Notes: generated by a model from the letters alone, not told the origin. A stretch of 6,794 bases of DNA from an uncultured Blautia sp. (GCA_934437695.1 CAKSAW010000060.1:1-6794); one strand, 5' to 3'; shown: positions 1 to 6,624, counted from the stretch's first letter. Numbers and translations are program-made.

Positions 1-38
1 CGTATGGCTGTCAGAACTTTTTTGTTTTATAAGGTTAA

Positions 39-983
39 TTAAAGATGGATTTTGGTTCCGGTTTTTCCCTGGATACCGTCTTTGGCCTTTTCCAGTAAAG
101 TGATCATGGCAGTTCTACCTTCTTTGGAACTTGCAAAATCAACGGCAGCCTGAACTTTCGGGAGCATGGAACCAGGGGCAAATTGTCCCTCGTTGATATA
201 TTTCTTAGCGTCATCTACAGACAGGTCATCCAGCCATTCTTCGTTTTCTTTACCGAAGTTTACAGCAACCTTCTCCACTGCTGTAAGAATGATAAGCATA
301 TCTGCATCCAGTTCCTTGGCCAGAAGACAGCTTGCAAAATCCTTATCAATAACAGCTGATGCACCCTTAAGATGATGTCCGTTAAGAGCAACAGGAATTC
401 CGCCGCCTCCGCAGCAGATAACGATTTTGTTTGCATCTACAAGACTGTTGATCGCATCCTGTTCAACGATCTCAACAGGTTTCGGTGATGCAACTACACG
501 GCGGTAGCCACGTCCTGCGTCTTCCTTCATGATATGTCCGTAAGCTTTTGCCTGGTGATCAGCCTCCTCTTTTGTGAGGAATTTTCCAATCGGCTTGGAT
601 GGATTTTCGAAAGCAGGATCATTTGGATCAACACGTACCTGAGTCACAACAGTTACAACAGGTGTGCGGACAAATCCACGGATACGCAGTTCTTCTCTCA
701 AAGCATTCTGTAAGTCATATCCGATATAAGCCTGGCTCATGGCAACACAGACGGAGAGAGGAGTGTTTGGCTGATTCTCATCTTCTCTGGAAAGAGCAGA
801 CATGGCATTGTTGATCATACCGACCTGAGGACCATTGCCGTGTACAACTACGACCTGATGACCTTCTTCGATCAGATCACACAATGCTTTTGCAGTAGTT
901 TTTACAGCTACCATCTGTTCCGGGAGAGTGTTTCCCAGAGCATTTCCGCCGAGAGCGATAACAATTCTTTTTCTTGTAAACAT
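39..983 (-). CDS. arcC: Carbamate kinase (ArcC/YqeA type)
   Basis: Cytoplasmic amino-acid-kinase-fold enzyme that transfers phosphate from carbamoyl phosphate to ADP, giving ATP plus carbamate (CO2 and ammonia). From the ATG at 983 it is 314 residues, normal for the family. Visible motifs in order are GGNAL (12-16), HGNGPQVG (48-55), KPIGKF (131-136), SPKP (166-169), the glycine loop CCGGGGIP (190-197), AVIDKDFAS (210-218), LTAVEKV (233-239) and GSMLPKV (271-277), so all catalytic blocks look intact. A 14-residue upstream extension is possible from a TTG codon, but AGGAGG at 993-998 (minus sense) lies 9 bases before the chosen ATG and decides the start. It is the last complete gene of the dpaL-ygeY-ygeW set, as yqeA is in E. 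coli. There it probably harvests ATP from carbamoyl phosphate made by YgeW (inference), not from arginine, since no arginine deiminase gene is seen. Confidence 0.96.
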   Translation of the reverse strand: MFTRKRIVIALGGNALGNTLPEQMVAVKTTAKALCDLIEEGHQVVVVHGNGPQVGMINNAMSALSREDENQPNTPLSVCVAMSQAYIGYDLQNALREELRIRGFVRTPVVTVVTQVRVDPNDPAFENPSKPIGKFLTKEEADHQAKAYGHIMKEDAGRGYRRVVASPKPVEIVEQDAINSLVDANKIVICCGGGGIPVALNGHHLKGASAVIDKDFASCLLAKELDADMLIILTAVEKVAVNFGKENEEWLDDLSVDDAKKYINEGQFAPGSMLPKVQAAVDFASSKEGRTAMITLLEKAKDGIQGKTGTKIHL

Positions 984-992
984 TTGTAAAAA

Positions 993-998
993 CCTCCT
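993..998 (-). promoter_or_regulatory. Ribosome binding site that fixes the carbamate kinase start
   Basis: In the minus sense this reads AGGAGG, a perfect anti-16S match, with 9 bases to the ATG at 981-983. It falls inside the longer TTG-started reading frame, so the shorter 314-residue product is preferred. Confidence 0.85.
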
Positions 999-1013
999 GA
1001 TTAAGGGCAAAGA

Positions 1014-1054
1014 GGGCCGCCGCAATAAACATTGTGTGCTTTCTGCGACAGCCC
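1014..1054 (-). other. GC-rich RNA stem-loop between ygeW and arcC
   Basis: Arms 1044-1054 and 1014-1024 pair over 11 consecutive positions in the minus-strand transcript, with two G-U wobbles and a 19-base loop. On the plus strand the same two positions would be A-C mismatches, so the fold favours the operon transcript. Only a weak U run (UCUUU) follows, so it does not look like an efficient terminator. An mRNA-processing, stability or partial attenuation element fits better. The stem ends 15 bases before the arcC ribosome binding site. Confidence 0.6.
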
Positions 1055-1087
1055 CGCCTGCTATATAAACATCAAATTCAATTTCAA

Positions 1088-2281
1088 TTATTTCATGATT
1101 CTTGGAGCTGCTTTAACTTCAAGTTTCTTAAGGACATCCTGTGGTTTTTCGAACTTGGAAAGCATAATCATAGCAGCGATGATATATGGTTTGAAGCTTG
1201 CTTCTTTGTATAACGGAATTCTGTAACGATCGAATACAGAAGCGTCAACTTCACCTGTTTCGCAGCTTACACCTGTGATGTCAGCCGGCAGACAGTGCAG
1301 ATAGAGAGCCTTTCCGTCTTTTGTTGTTTTCATAAGTTCTTCTGTACAAGCCCAGTCTTTATGCTGTGCGTTCTGTGCAAGAAGTTCTTTCTCTAATTTA
1401 TCGATTCCGTCGAAGTCACCCTCTGCATAAAGGTTTGTACGTTTTTCCATAGCTGCGAATGGAGCCCAGCTCTTAGGATATACGATATCAGCATCCTTGA
1501 AAGCTTCAGCCATATCGTTTGTCTTTGTGAAAGTACCGCCATTAGCTGCTGCGTTCTTCTTGGCAATTTCTTCAACTTCCGGCATTACATCATATCCTTC
1601 CGGATGAGCAAGAACAACGTCCATACCGAAACGTGTCATCAGACCGATAACACCCTGCGGAACGGAGAGCGGTTTACCATAAGATGGGGAATAAGCCCAT
1701 GTCATAGCGATCTTTTTGCCTTTCAGATTCTCAACACCGCCAAATTCATGGATGATGTGAAGCATATCTGCCATACACTGTGTCGGATGGTCAACATCAC
1801 ACTGAAGGTTTACGAGAGTAGGTCTCTGCTCCAGAATGCCATCATTGTTTCCTTCTGTAACAGCTTCCATAAATTCTTTCTGGTAAGCATGTCCTTTTCC
1901 GATATACATATCATCACGGATACCAATTACATCAGCCATGAAAGATACCATGTTTGCTGTTTCACGAACAGTTTCGCCGTGAGCGATCTGAGATTTCTTT
2001 TCGTCCAGATCCTGTACTTCAAGACCAAGAAGGTTACATGCGGAAGCAAAGGAGAAACGTGTACGTGTGGAGTTGTCACGGAAGATGGAGATTCCAAGGC
2101 CACTCTCAAATACTTTTGTGGAGATGTTGTTCTCTCTCATGAAACGAAGAGCATCAGCAACTGTGAAAACAGCTTCCAGTTCTTCATCTGTTTTGTCCCA
2201 TGTCCAGAAAAAGTCATTGTTGTACATTTCTTTGAAGTTTAAGCTGTTTAATTTATCGATGTAATCCTGTAATGTTTTCAT
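1088..2281 (-). CDS. ygeW: Knotted carbamoyltransferase YgeW
   Basis: 397-residue member of the aspartate/ornithine carbamoyltransferase superfamily, matching E. coli YgeW (about 396). The carbamoyl-phosphate site shows as FRDNSTRTR (68-75 region, STRTR at 71-75). DHPTQ is at 164-168 and HCLPAD at 329-334. The second-substrate region carries YPKSWAP (268-274) instead of the ornithine SMG motif, typical of the knotted YgeW/N-acetylornithine transcarbamylase branch, so a plain ornithine or aspartate enzyme is unlikely. E. coli YgeW is known structurally, and its substrate was long unknown. In the purine/urate cluster it is thought to remove a carbamoyl group from a ureido derivative of 2,3-diaminopropionate by phosphorolysis, feeding carbamoyl phosphate to the carbamate kinase next door (inference from context). 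The start is supported by a modest AGGT site at 2291-2294. A 206-base structured gap precedes it and a 104-base gap with a GC-rich hairpin follows. Confidence 0.95.
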   Translation of the reverse strand: MKTLQDYIDKLNSLNFKEMYNNDFFWTWDKTDEELEAVFTVADALRFMRENNISTKVFESGLGISIFRDNSTRTRFSFASACNLLGLEVQDLDEKKSQIAHGETVRETANMVSFMADVIGIRDDMYIGKGHAYQKEFMEAVTEGNNDGILEQRPTLVNLQCDVDHPTQCMADMLHIIHEFGGVENLKGKKIAMTWAYSPSYGKPLSVPQGVIGLMTRFGMDVVLAHPEGYDVMPEVEEIAKKNAAANGGTFTKTNDMAEAFKDADIVYPKSWAPFAAMEKRTNLYAEGDFDGIDKLEKELLAQNAQHKDWACTEELMKTTKDGKALYLHCLPADITGVSCETGEVDASVFDRYRIPLYKEASFKPYIIAAMIMLSKFEKPQDVLKKLEVKAAPRIMK

Positions 2282-2487
2282 AAAATAAATACCTGCTATG
2301 CTTTGATAGCTTATCCTTTCCTAATATGAAATAATTGAATCTCTGCGTTTCGCAGAACACCGGTTATCCGGCTGTATCTGTTTATCTTATGTCCCTGCCT
2401 GTTACAGCAGGGATTCTGTCCGGACACATATTAAGCCTTTGGGATTATAGGAAATCCGTCGCTTAAAGAAATTTAAAAGTTTATTTA
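2282..2487 (-). other. Structured 206-base gap between ygeY and ygeW
   Basis: No gene is seen here. Read in the minus (operon) sense it holds a chain of short stem-loops: GGATT/AATCC arms at 2442-2457; the 10-base palindrome TGTCCGGACA at 2417-2426; TCCCTGC/GCAGGGA at 2392-2413, whose loop can add CTG/CAG; GCCGG/CCGGU around an AUAA loop at 2359-2372; TCTGCG/CGCAGA with a 3-base loop at 2342-2356; and GCTAT/ATAGC at 2295-2310, directly against the weak ygeW ribosome binding site. None is followed by a real U tract, so none is called a terminator. The gap is much longer than the one between dpaL and ygeY. No riboswitch class was recognised. Confidence 0.5.
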
Positions 2488-3798
2488 TTATTTGCAGTAT
2501 GCAGTTGGAAGAGCAGCGTATACTGCAGCACATCTTACAAGGTCGATCTTCCATGTTTTCTCGTTCGGAGCATGAGCCTGTGCTTCTGCGCCAGGTCCGA
2601 ATCCGATACAAGGAATATTGTTACGTCCCATGATAGTTACGCCGTTAGTAGAGAATGTCCATTTGTCTGTAAGCGGACGAGCTTTTCTCATTTCTTCTGT
2701 CTCAGCGTTTCCAAGACGTTCTTCTCCGTACAGTCCTTTGTAAGCTTCCTCAAGAGCAGCTGTTACTTTGTGGTCTTTCGGGATTACCCATGTCGGGAAG
2801 TAGCATTCGATCGGATATACAAGGTCTGTGTAGGATGGACGGCTGTATTCATACATGGATACTGTTACGTCATCACCATATTTCTGTACTGCAGGAAGAG
2901 CACGGATCTCATCCAGACAGCTTTCCCATGTTTCGCCTGCTGTCATACGACGGTCAAGAGATACAGCACAGGAGTCAGCTACTGCACAGCGGCTTGGAGA
3001 TGTGAAGAAGATCTCAGAAGTAGTAACTGTACCACGTCCAAGGAAGCGTGCTTCTTCCCATTCCGGATTATATTTCTCATCAAGCATTTTTACAAGACCT
3101 TTGATCTCTGTTGTATCAGCTGCATCATTTTCGTTTAATGCACGGATATCCTGGAGAATGTCAGCCATTTTATAAATAGCATTGTCACCACGTTCCGGAG
3201 CAGAACCGTGGCAGGAAACACCTTTTACGTCTACACGGATTTCCATACGTCCACGCTGTCCTCTGTAGATACCGCCGTCTGTAGGCTCTGTGGAAACAAC
3301 GAATTCAGGACGTACACCGTCTTCGTGGATAATATACTGCCAGCAAAGACCGTCACAGTCTTCTTCCTGTACAGTACCTGTAACCAGTACCTGATATTTG
3401 TCATTTAAAAGACCCAGGTCTTTCATAATCTTGGCACCATATACTGCAGATACGATACCGCCCATCTGGTCAGATGTTCCACGTCCGCCGATTTCTTCGT
3501 CAGATTCGAAACCTTCATATGGATCAAATTCCCAGTTGTTGATGTTACCGATACCTACTGTATCGATGTGAGCATCAAAGCCGATCAGAGTTTTTCCTGT
3601 TCCCATGTATCCGAGAACATTTCCCATTGGATCGATCTCAACTTTGTTGAATCCCACTTTTTCCATTTCTTCTTTGATTCTCATGATATGTCCTTTTTCA
3701 CCGCAGCTTTCGCCAGGGATGCGAACCAGGTCGCGAAGGAATTTGGTCATATCATCTTTGTAACCCATTGCAGCTTCATTGATTTTTGCGTAATCCAT
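2488..3798 (-). CDS. ygeY: YgeY-family M20 zinc hydrolase (purine/urate cluster)
   Basis: 436-residue cytoplasmic metallohydrolase of the M20/ArgE-DapE-carboxypeptidase G2 superfamily, somewhat longer than E. coli YgeY (about 400). The two-metal site is complete: FDAHIDT with H77 and catalytic D79, bridging D110 in [11 protein letters not shown], general base E145 and ligand E146 in VQEED, E171 in STEPTDGG, and H409 in AQAHAPNE. The dimerisation-domain histidine H197 (SCHGSAP) is also present. The family is annotated as a 'selenium metabolism hydrolase' because of genome association, and selenium itself is not shown here. Beside DpaL and YgeW, the likely job is hydrolysis of a ureido (carbamoyl) amide on the way from purine rings to 2,3-diaminopropionate (inference). 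The start is firm: GGGAGGA at 3805-3811 lies just upstream of the ATG at 3796-3798. It follows dpaL by only 39 bases, so the two share a transcript. Confidence 0.94.
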   Translation of the reverse strand: MDYAKINEAAMGYKDDMTKFLRDLVRIPGESCGEKGHIMRIKEEMEKVGFNKVEIDPMGNVLGYMGTGKTLIGFDAHIDTVGIGNINNWEFDPYEGFESDEEIGGRGTSDQMGGIVSAVYGAKIMKDLGLLNDKYQVLVTGTVQEEDCDGLCWQYIIHEDGVRPEFVVSTEPTDGGIYRGQRGRMEIRVDVKGVSCHGSAPERGDNAIYKMADILQDIRALNENDAADTTEIKGLVKMLDEKYNPEWEEARFLGRGTVTTSEIFFTSPSRCAVADSCAVSLDRRMTAGETWESCLDEIRALPAVQKYGDDVTVSMYEYSRPSYTDLVYPIECYFPTWVIPKDHKVTAALEEAYKGLYGEERLGNAETEEMRKARPLTDKWTFSTNGVTIMGRNNIPCIGFGPGAEAQAHAPNEKTWKIDLVRCAAVYAALPTAYCK

Positions 3799-3837
3799 TT
3801 TTTATCCTCCCAATATTGTGTATATAGTTATTAATTT

Positions 3838-5067
3838 TTATTTACTTAAAGATTCATCTGTTCCGTATAATCCGTCCCACACGATCTCACGGTAGCGGAC
3901 AGGATCTGTGTCACCTTCTGTGGAAAGGACAAGTACTACGGAGTTCTCATCCAGCTTCAGAGCTTCTTTTAAATCTTTTGCATCTTCATCATGGAGAGCA
4001 GTGTAGCAAAGACCAAGCGGTACAGAACCGGATTCACCGGAAACAACATGTGGATCGTTTTCCAGAGGGTTTGCATAAATACGGGTTGCTTTTGCACTCA
4101 TCCAGTCAGGGCAGGAGGCGAAGACATCTACATGATTCTTCAGGATATCCCATCCGATCGTGTTTCCTTCGCCGCATGCAAGACCGGCCATGATTGTCTG
4201 AAGATCACCTGTAACATTTACCAGATCACCTGTTTTTGCAACAGCAGAGCGGTACAGACAGTCAGCTGCACTTGCTTCACAGACAGCCATAACAGGCGGA
4301 TTATCTTTATATTTATGAGCAAAATAACCAACTACAGCGCCTGCCAGAGAACCAACACCTGCCTGAACGAATACGTGTGTCGGACGATCAACACCCATTT
4401 CCTTTAACTGCTGGTCAGCTTCGAGGACCAGTGTTCCGTATCCCTGCATGATCCAGGAAGGAATCTCTTCATATCCGTCCCATGCTGTATCCTGAACAAT
4501 AATGCCGTGCTCTGTTTTTGCAGCTTCTGCAGCAGCCATTCTTACGCAATCATCATAATTGACTTCTTCGATGGTAACAGTAGCACCTTCTTTGGCAATA
4601 TTGTCAAAACGTGTTTTTGTTGTTCCTTTAGGCATTCTTACAACTGCTTTCTGTCCAAGGCGTTTAGCTGCCCATGCAACTCCGCGTCCGTGGTTTCCGT
4701 CTGTGGCAGTAAAGAATGTTGCCTGTCCGAATTCCTCTCTTAATTTATCGGAAGAGAGAACATTGTATGGCAGCTCGCTGATATCACGTCCAAGTTCTTT
4801 TGCGATATAGCGGCCCATTGCATAAGAACCTCCAAGTACTTTGAAAGCATTTAAGCCAAAGCGATAGGATTCATCCTTACAGAAAATATTTTTTACTCCT
4901 AAATATTTCGCAAGGGATGAGAGGTTCTGAAGAGGTGTCACACTATACTGTGGAAAACTCTTATGAAACTCATTTGCTTTCTTTACATTTTCTTCGGACA
5001 TCAGTTCCAGATGTTTGTCATCTGATTTCGGAACCTGATTTACAGTCCATTTTAATCCTTCTGTCAT
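3838..5067 (-). CDS. dpaL: 2,3-diaminopropionate ammonia-lyase
   Basis: 409-residue PLP enzyme of fold type II, homologous to E. coli DpaL/YgeX (about 398). It converts 2,3-diaminopropionate (both D and L forms in the characterised enzymes) to pyruvate and two ammonia. The Schiff-base lysine is K76 in YRFGLNAFKVLGG. ATDGNHGRG places D123 where E. coli has its catalytic Asp120, and QDTAWDGYEEIP places D193 where E. coli has Asp189. The PLP-phosphate glycine loop is GVGSLAG (237-243). SGESG (343-347) and LSTEGDTDP (381-389) close the cofactor pocket. The start is supported by GGGAGGT at 5074-5080, 6-7 bases from the ATG. It is the first gene of the operon, with an extended -10 promoter about 50 bases upstream, and is followed closely by ygeY. 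In this setting it is the exit step that returns purine-derived carbon to pyruvate (context inference). Known DpaL enzymes have side activity on serine, mainly D-serine. Confidence 0.97.
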   Translation of the reverse strand: MTEGLKWTVNQVPKSDDKHLELMSEENVKKANEFHKSFPQYSVTPLQNLSSLAKYLGVKNIFCKDESYRFGLNAFKVLGGSYAMGRYIAKELGRDISELPYNVLSSDKLREEFGQATFFTATDGNHGRGVAWAAKRLGQKAVVRMPKGTTKTRFDNIAKEGATVTIEEVNYDDCVRMAAAEAAKTEHGIIVQDTAWDGYEEIPSWIMQGYGTLVLEADQQLKEMGVDRPTHVFVQAGVGSLAGAVVGYFAHKYKDNPPVMAVCEASAADCLYRSAVAKTGDLVNVTGDLQTIMAGLACGEGNTIGWDILKNHVDVFASCPDWMSAKATRIYANPLENDPHVVSGESGSVPLGLCYTALHDEDAKDLKEALKLDENSVVLVLSTEGDTDPVRYREIVWDGLYGTDESLSK

Positions 5068-5109
5068 AAAATGACCTCCCTTAAAATTATCATTTGGTTT
5101 CCTAAACTT

Positions 5110-5129
5110 TATGGTTCTATCATACCATA
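5110..5129. promoter_or_regulatory. Inverted repeat over the dpaL -10 box (possible operator)
   Basis: TATGGT (5110-5115) and ACCATA (5124-5129) form an exact 6-base inverted repeat with an 8-base spacer. It spans the -10 and the predicted start point, where a bound repressor would block RNA polymerase. The bound regulator is unknown and no regulator gene is in the window. Confidence 0.4.
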
Positions 5130-5146
5130 TTTTTTGAAAAAATCAA
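5119..5146 (-). promoter_or_regulatory. Promoter of the dpaL operon
   Basis: In the minus sense a -35 TTGATT (5141-5146) is followed by a 16-base spacer and a -10 TATGAT (5119-5124). TGG directly before the -10 gives an extended TGn element. A predicted start near 5112 leaves a leader of about 45 bases before the dpaL ATG. The A/T tracts just upstream could act as an UP element. Confidence 0.7.
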
Positions 5147-5164
5147 TAGAAAATACAAAATTTT

Positions 5165-5190
5165 TTAGGTTTTTCAAAAAAAAGTTAGGT
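5165..5190. repeat. TTAGGT direct repeat, 20-base period
   Basis: TTAGGT occurs at 5165-5170 and 5185-5190, exactly 20 bases (about two helical turns) apart, so on the same DNA face. Relative to the predicted dpaL start the copies centre near -55 and -75, where class I activators bind. An inverted TTTAGG also occurs at 5101-5106 (minus sense). Confidence 0.4.
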
Positions 5191-5215
5191 ACAATAATAT
5201 GTACTGCCAGTTCCA

Positions 5216-5244
5216 TTGATAAATGAGCCAAAATGTGGTATTAT
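5216..5244 (+). promoter_or_regulatory. Promoter of the DUF1015 gene
   Basis: The -35 TTGATA (5216-5221), a 17-base spacer and the -10 TATTAT (5239-5244) fit sigma-A consensus well. TGG immediately before the -10 adds an extended TGn element. The predicted start is near 5251, giving a leader of about 132 bases. Confidence 0.72.
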
Positions 5245-5252
5245 TAATAATA
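5239..5252. promoter_or_regulatory. Perfect 14-base palindrome over the DUF1015 -10 box
   Basis: TATTATTAATAATA is identical to its own reverse complement. It begins with the -10 hexamer and ends at the predicted transcription start, a typical repressor position. AT-only palindromes also arise by chance in such AT-rich DNA, so an operator role is only a possibility. Confidence 0.4.
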
Positions 5253-5268
5253 GTGTGCATCTTTTTTT

Positions 5269-5310
5269 CCGGTTATACAGCGACTTTTTGCCTGATGATC
5301 GTTATACCGG
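5269..5310 (+). other. Stem-loop in the DUF1015 leader
   Basis: CCGG-T-TATA (5269-5277) pairs with TATACCGG (5303-5310) over 8 base pairs with one bulged T. A small inner CGA/TCG helix (5281-5283 with 5299-5301) is possible. No U tract follows, so it is not a terminator. GTTATAC is also present as a direct copy in both arms (5272-5278 and 5301-5307). It could be a leader regulatory fold or chance structure. Confidence 0.4.
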
Positions 5311-5382
5311 GAAAATAACAGGATAAACGAAAATACAGCATTTATAAACAATGTTATAAGATACGGGAGAGGAGAGAATACC

Positions 5383-6624
5383 ATGGCAGTATTTCATGCG
5401 TTTAAAGCATTACGTCCGGTAAGGGAAAAGGCAGCGGCAGTGGCTGCGCTTCCATATGATGTGGTAAACAGAGAGGAGGCAAAGGCGATCGGAGATGAGA
5501 ATCCTTTATCTTTTCTGCATGTTGACAGACCGGAGATGGATCTGGAACCTCAGATAGATCTGTATGATGAGAGAGTATATGCCAGAGCCAGGGAAAATCT
5601 CATTAATATGGAAAGAAACGGCATTCTTGTTCAGGATGAAAAGCCCTGTTACTATATATATGAGCTTGTGAGAAGGGGGAAAACACAGACTGGTATCGTG
5701 GGCTGCAGTTCTATTGATGATTACATGAATGGTGTGGTGAAAAAGCACGAGCTTACAAGAGAGGATAAGGAGCAGGACAGGATCCGTCATGTGGATTCCT
5801 GCAATGCAAACACAGGCCCTATTTTTCTTGCATGCAGATATCCGGAAACTTTGCTTGAGCTGATGAATGACTGGAAGGAAAATCATGAAGCAGCATATGA
5901 TTTTACAGAGGAAGACCAGATTACACACAGGGTATGGGTGATCGATGATGCAGAGACAGTTTCTGAAATAAGCAGAGAGTTTGCTCATATTGATTCTCTT
6001 TATATTGCAGACGGACATCATCGTGCAGCTTCTGCTGTAAAGGTAGGATTAAAGAGAAGAGAACAGAACCCCGGATATACAGGAGAAGAGGAGTTTAATT
6101 ATTTCTTATCTGTTGTATTTCCTTATGATCAGCTCCGTATCCTTCCTTATAACAGAGTTGTAAGAGATTTAAACGGTCTGACTGTAAAGGCATTTCTTGG
6201 TGCAATGAAGTTTAATTTTGAACTGATGCTTATGCCGGGATTTCCGTGTAAGCCTGTAGAGAAGCACTGTATGGGAATGTATGTGGACGGACAGTGGTAT
6301 CATCTGAAAGCATGGCCGGATATTTATGAGAAGAAAGACGTTGTGGGACAGCTTGATGTTTCTGTTCTTCAGGAAAAAGTATTAGGCCCGATCCTCGGAA
6401 TCGAAGATCCGCGTACTGATCAGAGGATCTCATTTGTAGGTGGAAACCACAAGGCAGCAGAACTGGCGGAAATTGCAGATAAGACAGGCGGTGTTGCTTT
6501 TGTTATGTATCCGACATCTATGGAGGATCTGATGAAGATCGCAGATGAAAGCAAATTAATGCCTCCGAAATCAACCTGGTTCGAGCCGAAACTTCGAAGC
6601 GGATTGTTTGTACATAAATTGTAA
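5383..6624 (+). CDS. DUF1015 family protein, putative free-serine kinase (SerK-like)
   Basis: 413-residue soluble protein, full length for the DUF1015 family, with no signal peptide or membrane segment. Family blocks are visible: LPYDVVN (23-29), NPLSFLHVDRPE (40-51), KHELT (121-125), NTGPIF (143-148), the ParB/SerK-like YIADGHHRAAS (207-217), LPYNRVV (254-260) and a conserved C-terminal tail MPPKSTWFEPKLRSGLFVH (393-411). From general knowledge, the ADGHHR motif is shared with ParB/Srx-fold free-serine kinases, and some DUF1015 members are reported to phosphorylate free L-serine. Substrate assignment here is therefore only probable. In many Clostridia this gene travels with serA and serC. 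Here it is divergent from dpaL and stands alone in its own transcript, with a purine-rich GGAGAGGAG site at 5366-5374 before the ATG. It ends before a strong stem-loop. A link to dpaL through serine or pyruvate is speculative. Confidence 0.88.
   Translation: MAVFHAFKALRPVREKAAAVAALPYDVVNREEAKAIGDENPLSFLHVDRPEMDLEPQIDLYDERVYARARENLINMERNGILVQDEKPCYYIYELVRRGKTQTGIVGCSSIDDYMNGVVKKHELTREDKEQDRIRHVDSCNANTGPIFLACRYPETLLELMNDWKENHEAAYDFTEEDQITHRVWVIDDAETVSEISREFAHIDSLYIADGHHRAASAVKVGLKRREQNPGYTGEEEFNYFLSVVFPYDQLRILPYNRVVRDLNGLTVKAFLGAMKFNFELMLMPGFPCKPVEKHCMGMYVDGQWYHLKAWPDIYEKKDVVGQLDVSVLQEKVLGPILGIEDPRTDQRISFVGGNHKAAELAEIADKTGGVAFVMYPTSMEDLMKIADESKLMPPKSTWFEPKLRSGLFVHKL

Larger units (their letters stand above)
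5068..5382. promoter_or_regulatory. Divergent regulatory region between dpaL and the DUF1015 gene
   Basis: This 315-base stretch has no gene. It is very AT-rich with A and T runs between 5131 and 5184, including the mirrored arms TTTTTGAAAAA (5131-5141) and TTTTTCAAAAA (5170-5180). It carries a leftward promoter (5119-5146), a rightward promoter (5216-5244), a TTAGGT direct repeat (5165-5190), two symmetric elements overlapping the two -10 boxes, and a 132-base leader for the DUF1015 gene. The two -35 boxes are 69 bases apart, so one bound regulator could affect both directions. Confidence 0.7.

Noticed and set aside
1..38. Terminator or next gene after the carbamate kinase at the left edge.
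   Set aside because: The 38 bases show no stem-loop with a U tract and no ribosome binding site or start codon in the minus sense. The window ends too soon to judge.
984..1025. N-terminal extension of the carbamate kinase by 14 residues from a TTG codon.
   Set aside because: The extension is arginine- and proline-rich and unlike the family. A perfect AGGAGG at 993-998 precedes the internal ATG, which begins with the typical kinase N-terminus.
1604..2242. 212-codon open frame on the plus strand inside ygeW.
   Set aside because: It is antisense to a clear full-length carbamoyltransferase, has a cysteine- and phenylalanine-rich composition, and no ribosome binding site. It is a shadow frame.
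2444..2449. Perfect TATAAT in the minus sense just after ygeY, as an internal promoter for ygeW.
   Set aside because: No acceptable -35 hexamer at 16-18 bases and no TGn extension. It lies in the loop region of a small inverted repeat. An internal promoter is not excluded but not supported.
2572..3138. 188-codon open frame on the plus strand inside ygeY.
   Set aside because: Antisense to the M20 hydrolase with all its metal ligands. The composition is that of reverse-complemented coding DNA.
5131..5184. The A/T-run mirrored arms TTTTTGAAAAA and TTTTTCAAAAA as a terminator.
   Set aside because: The arms contain almost no G or C, so a stable RNA hairpin is unlikely. The position upstream of the dpaL promoter fits an AT-rich promoter element better.
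5506..6021. 171-codon open frame on the minus strand inside the DUF1015 gene.
   Set aside because: Cysteine- and histidine-rich antisense shadow of a conserved protein, with no promoter or ribosome binding site evidence.
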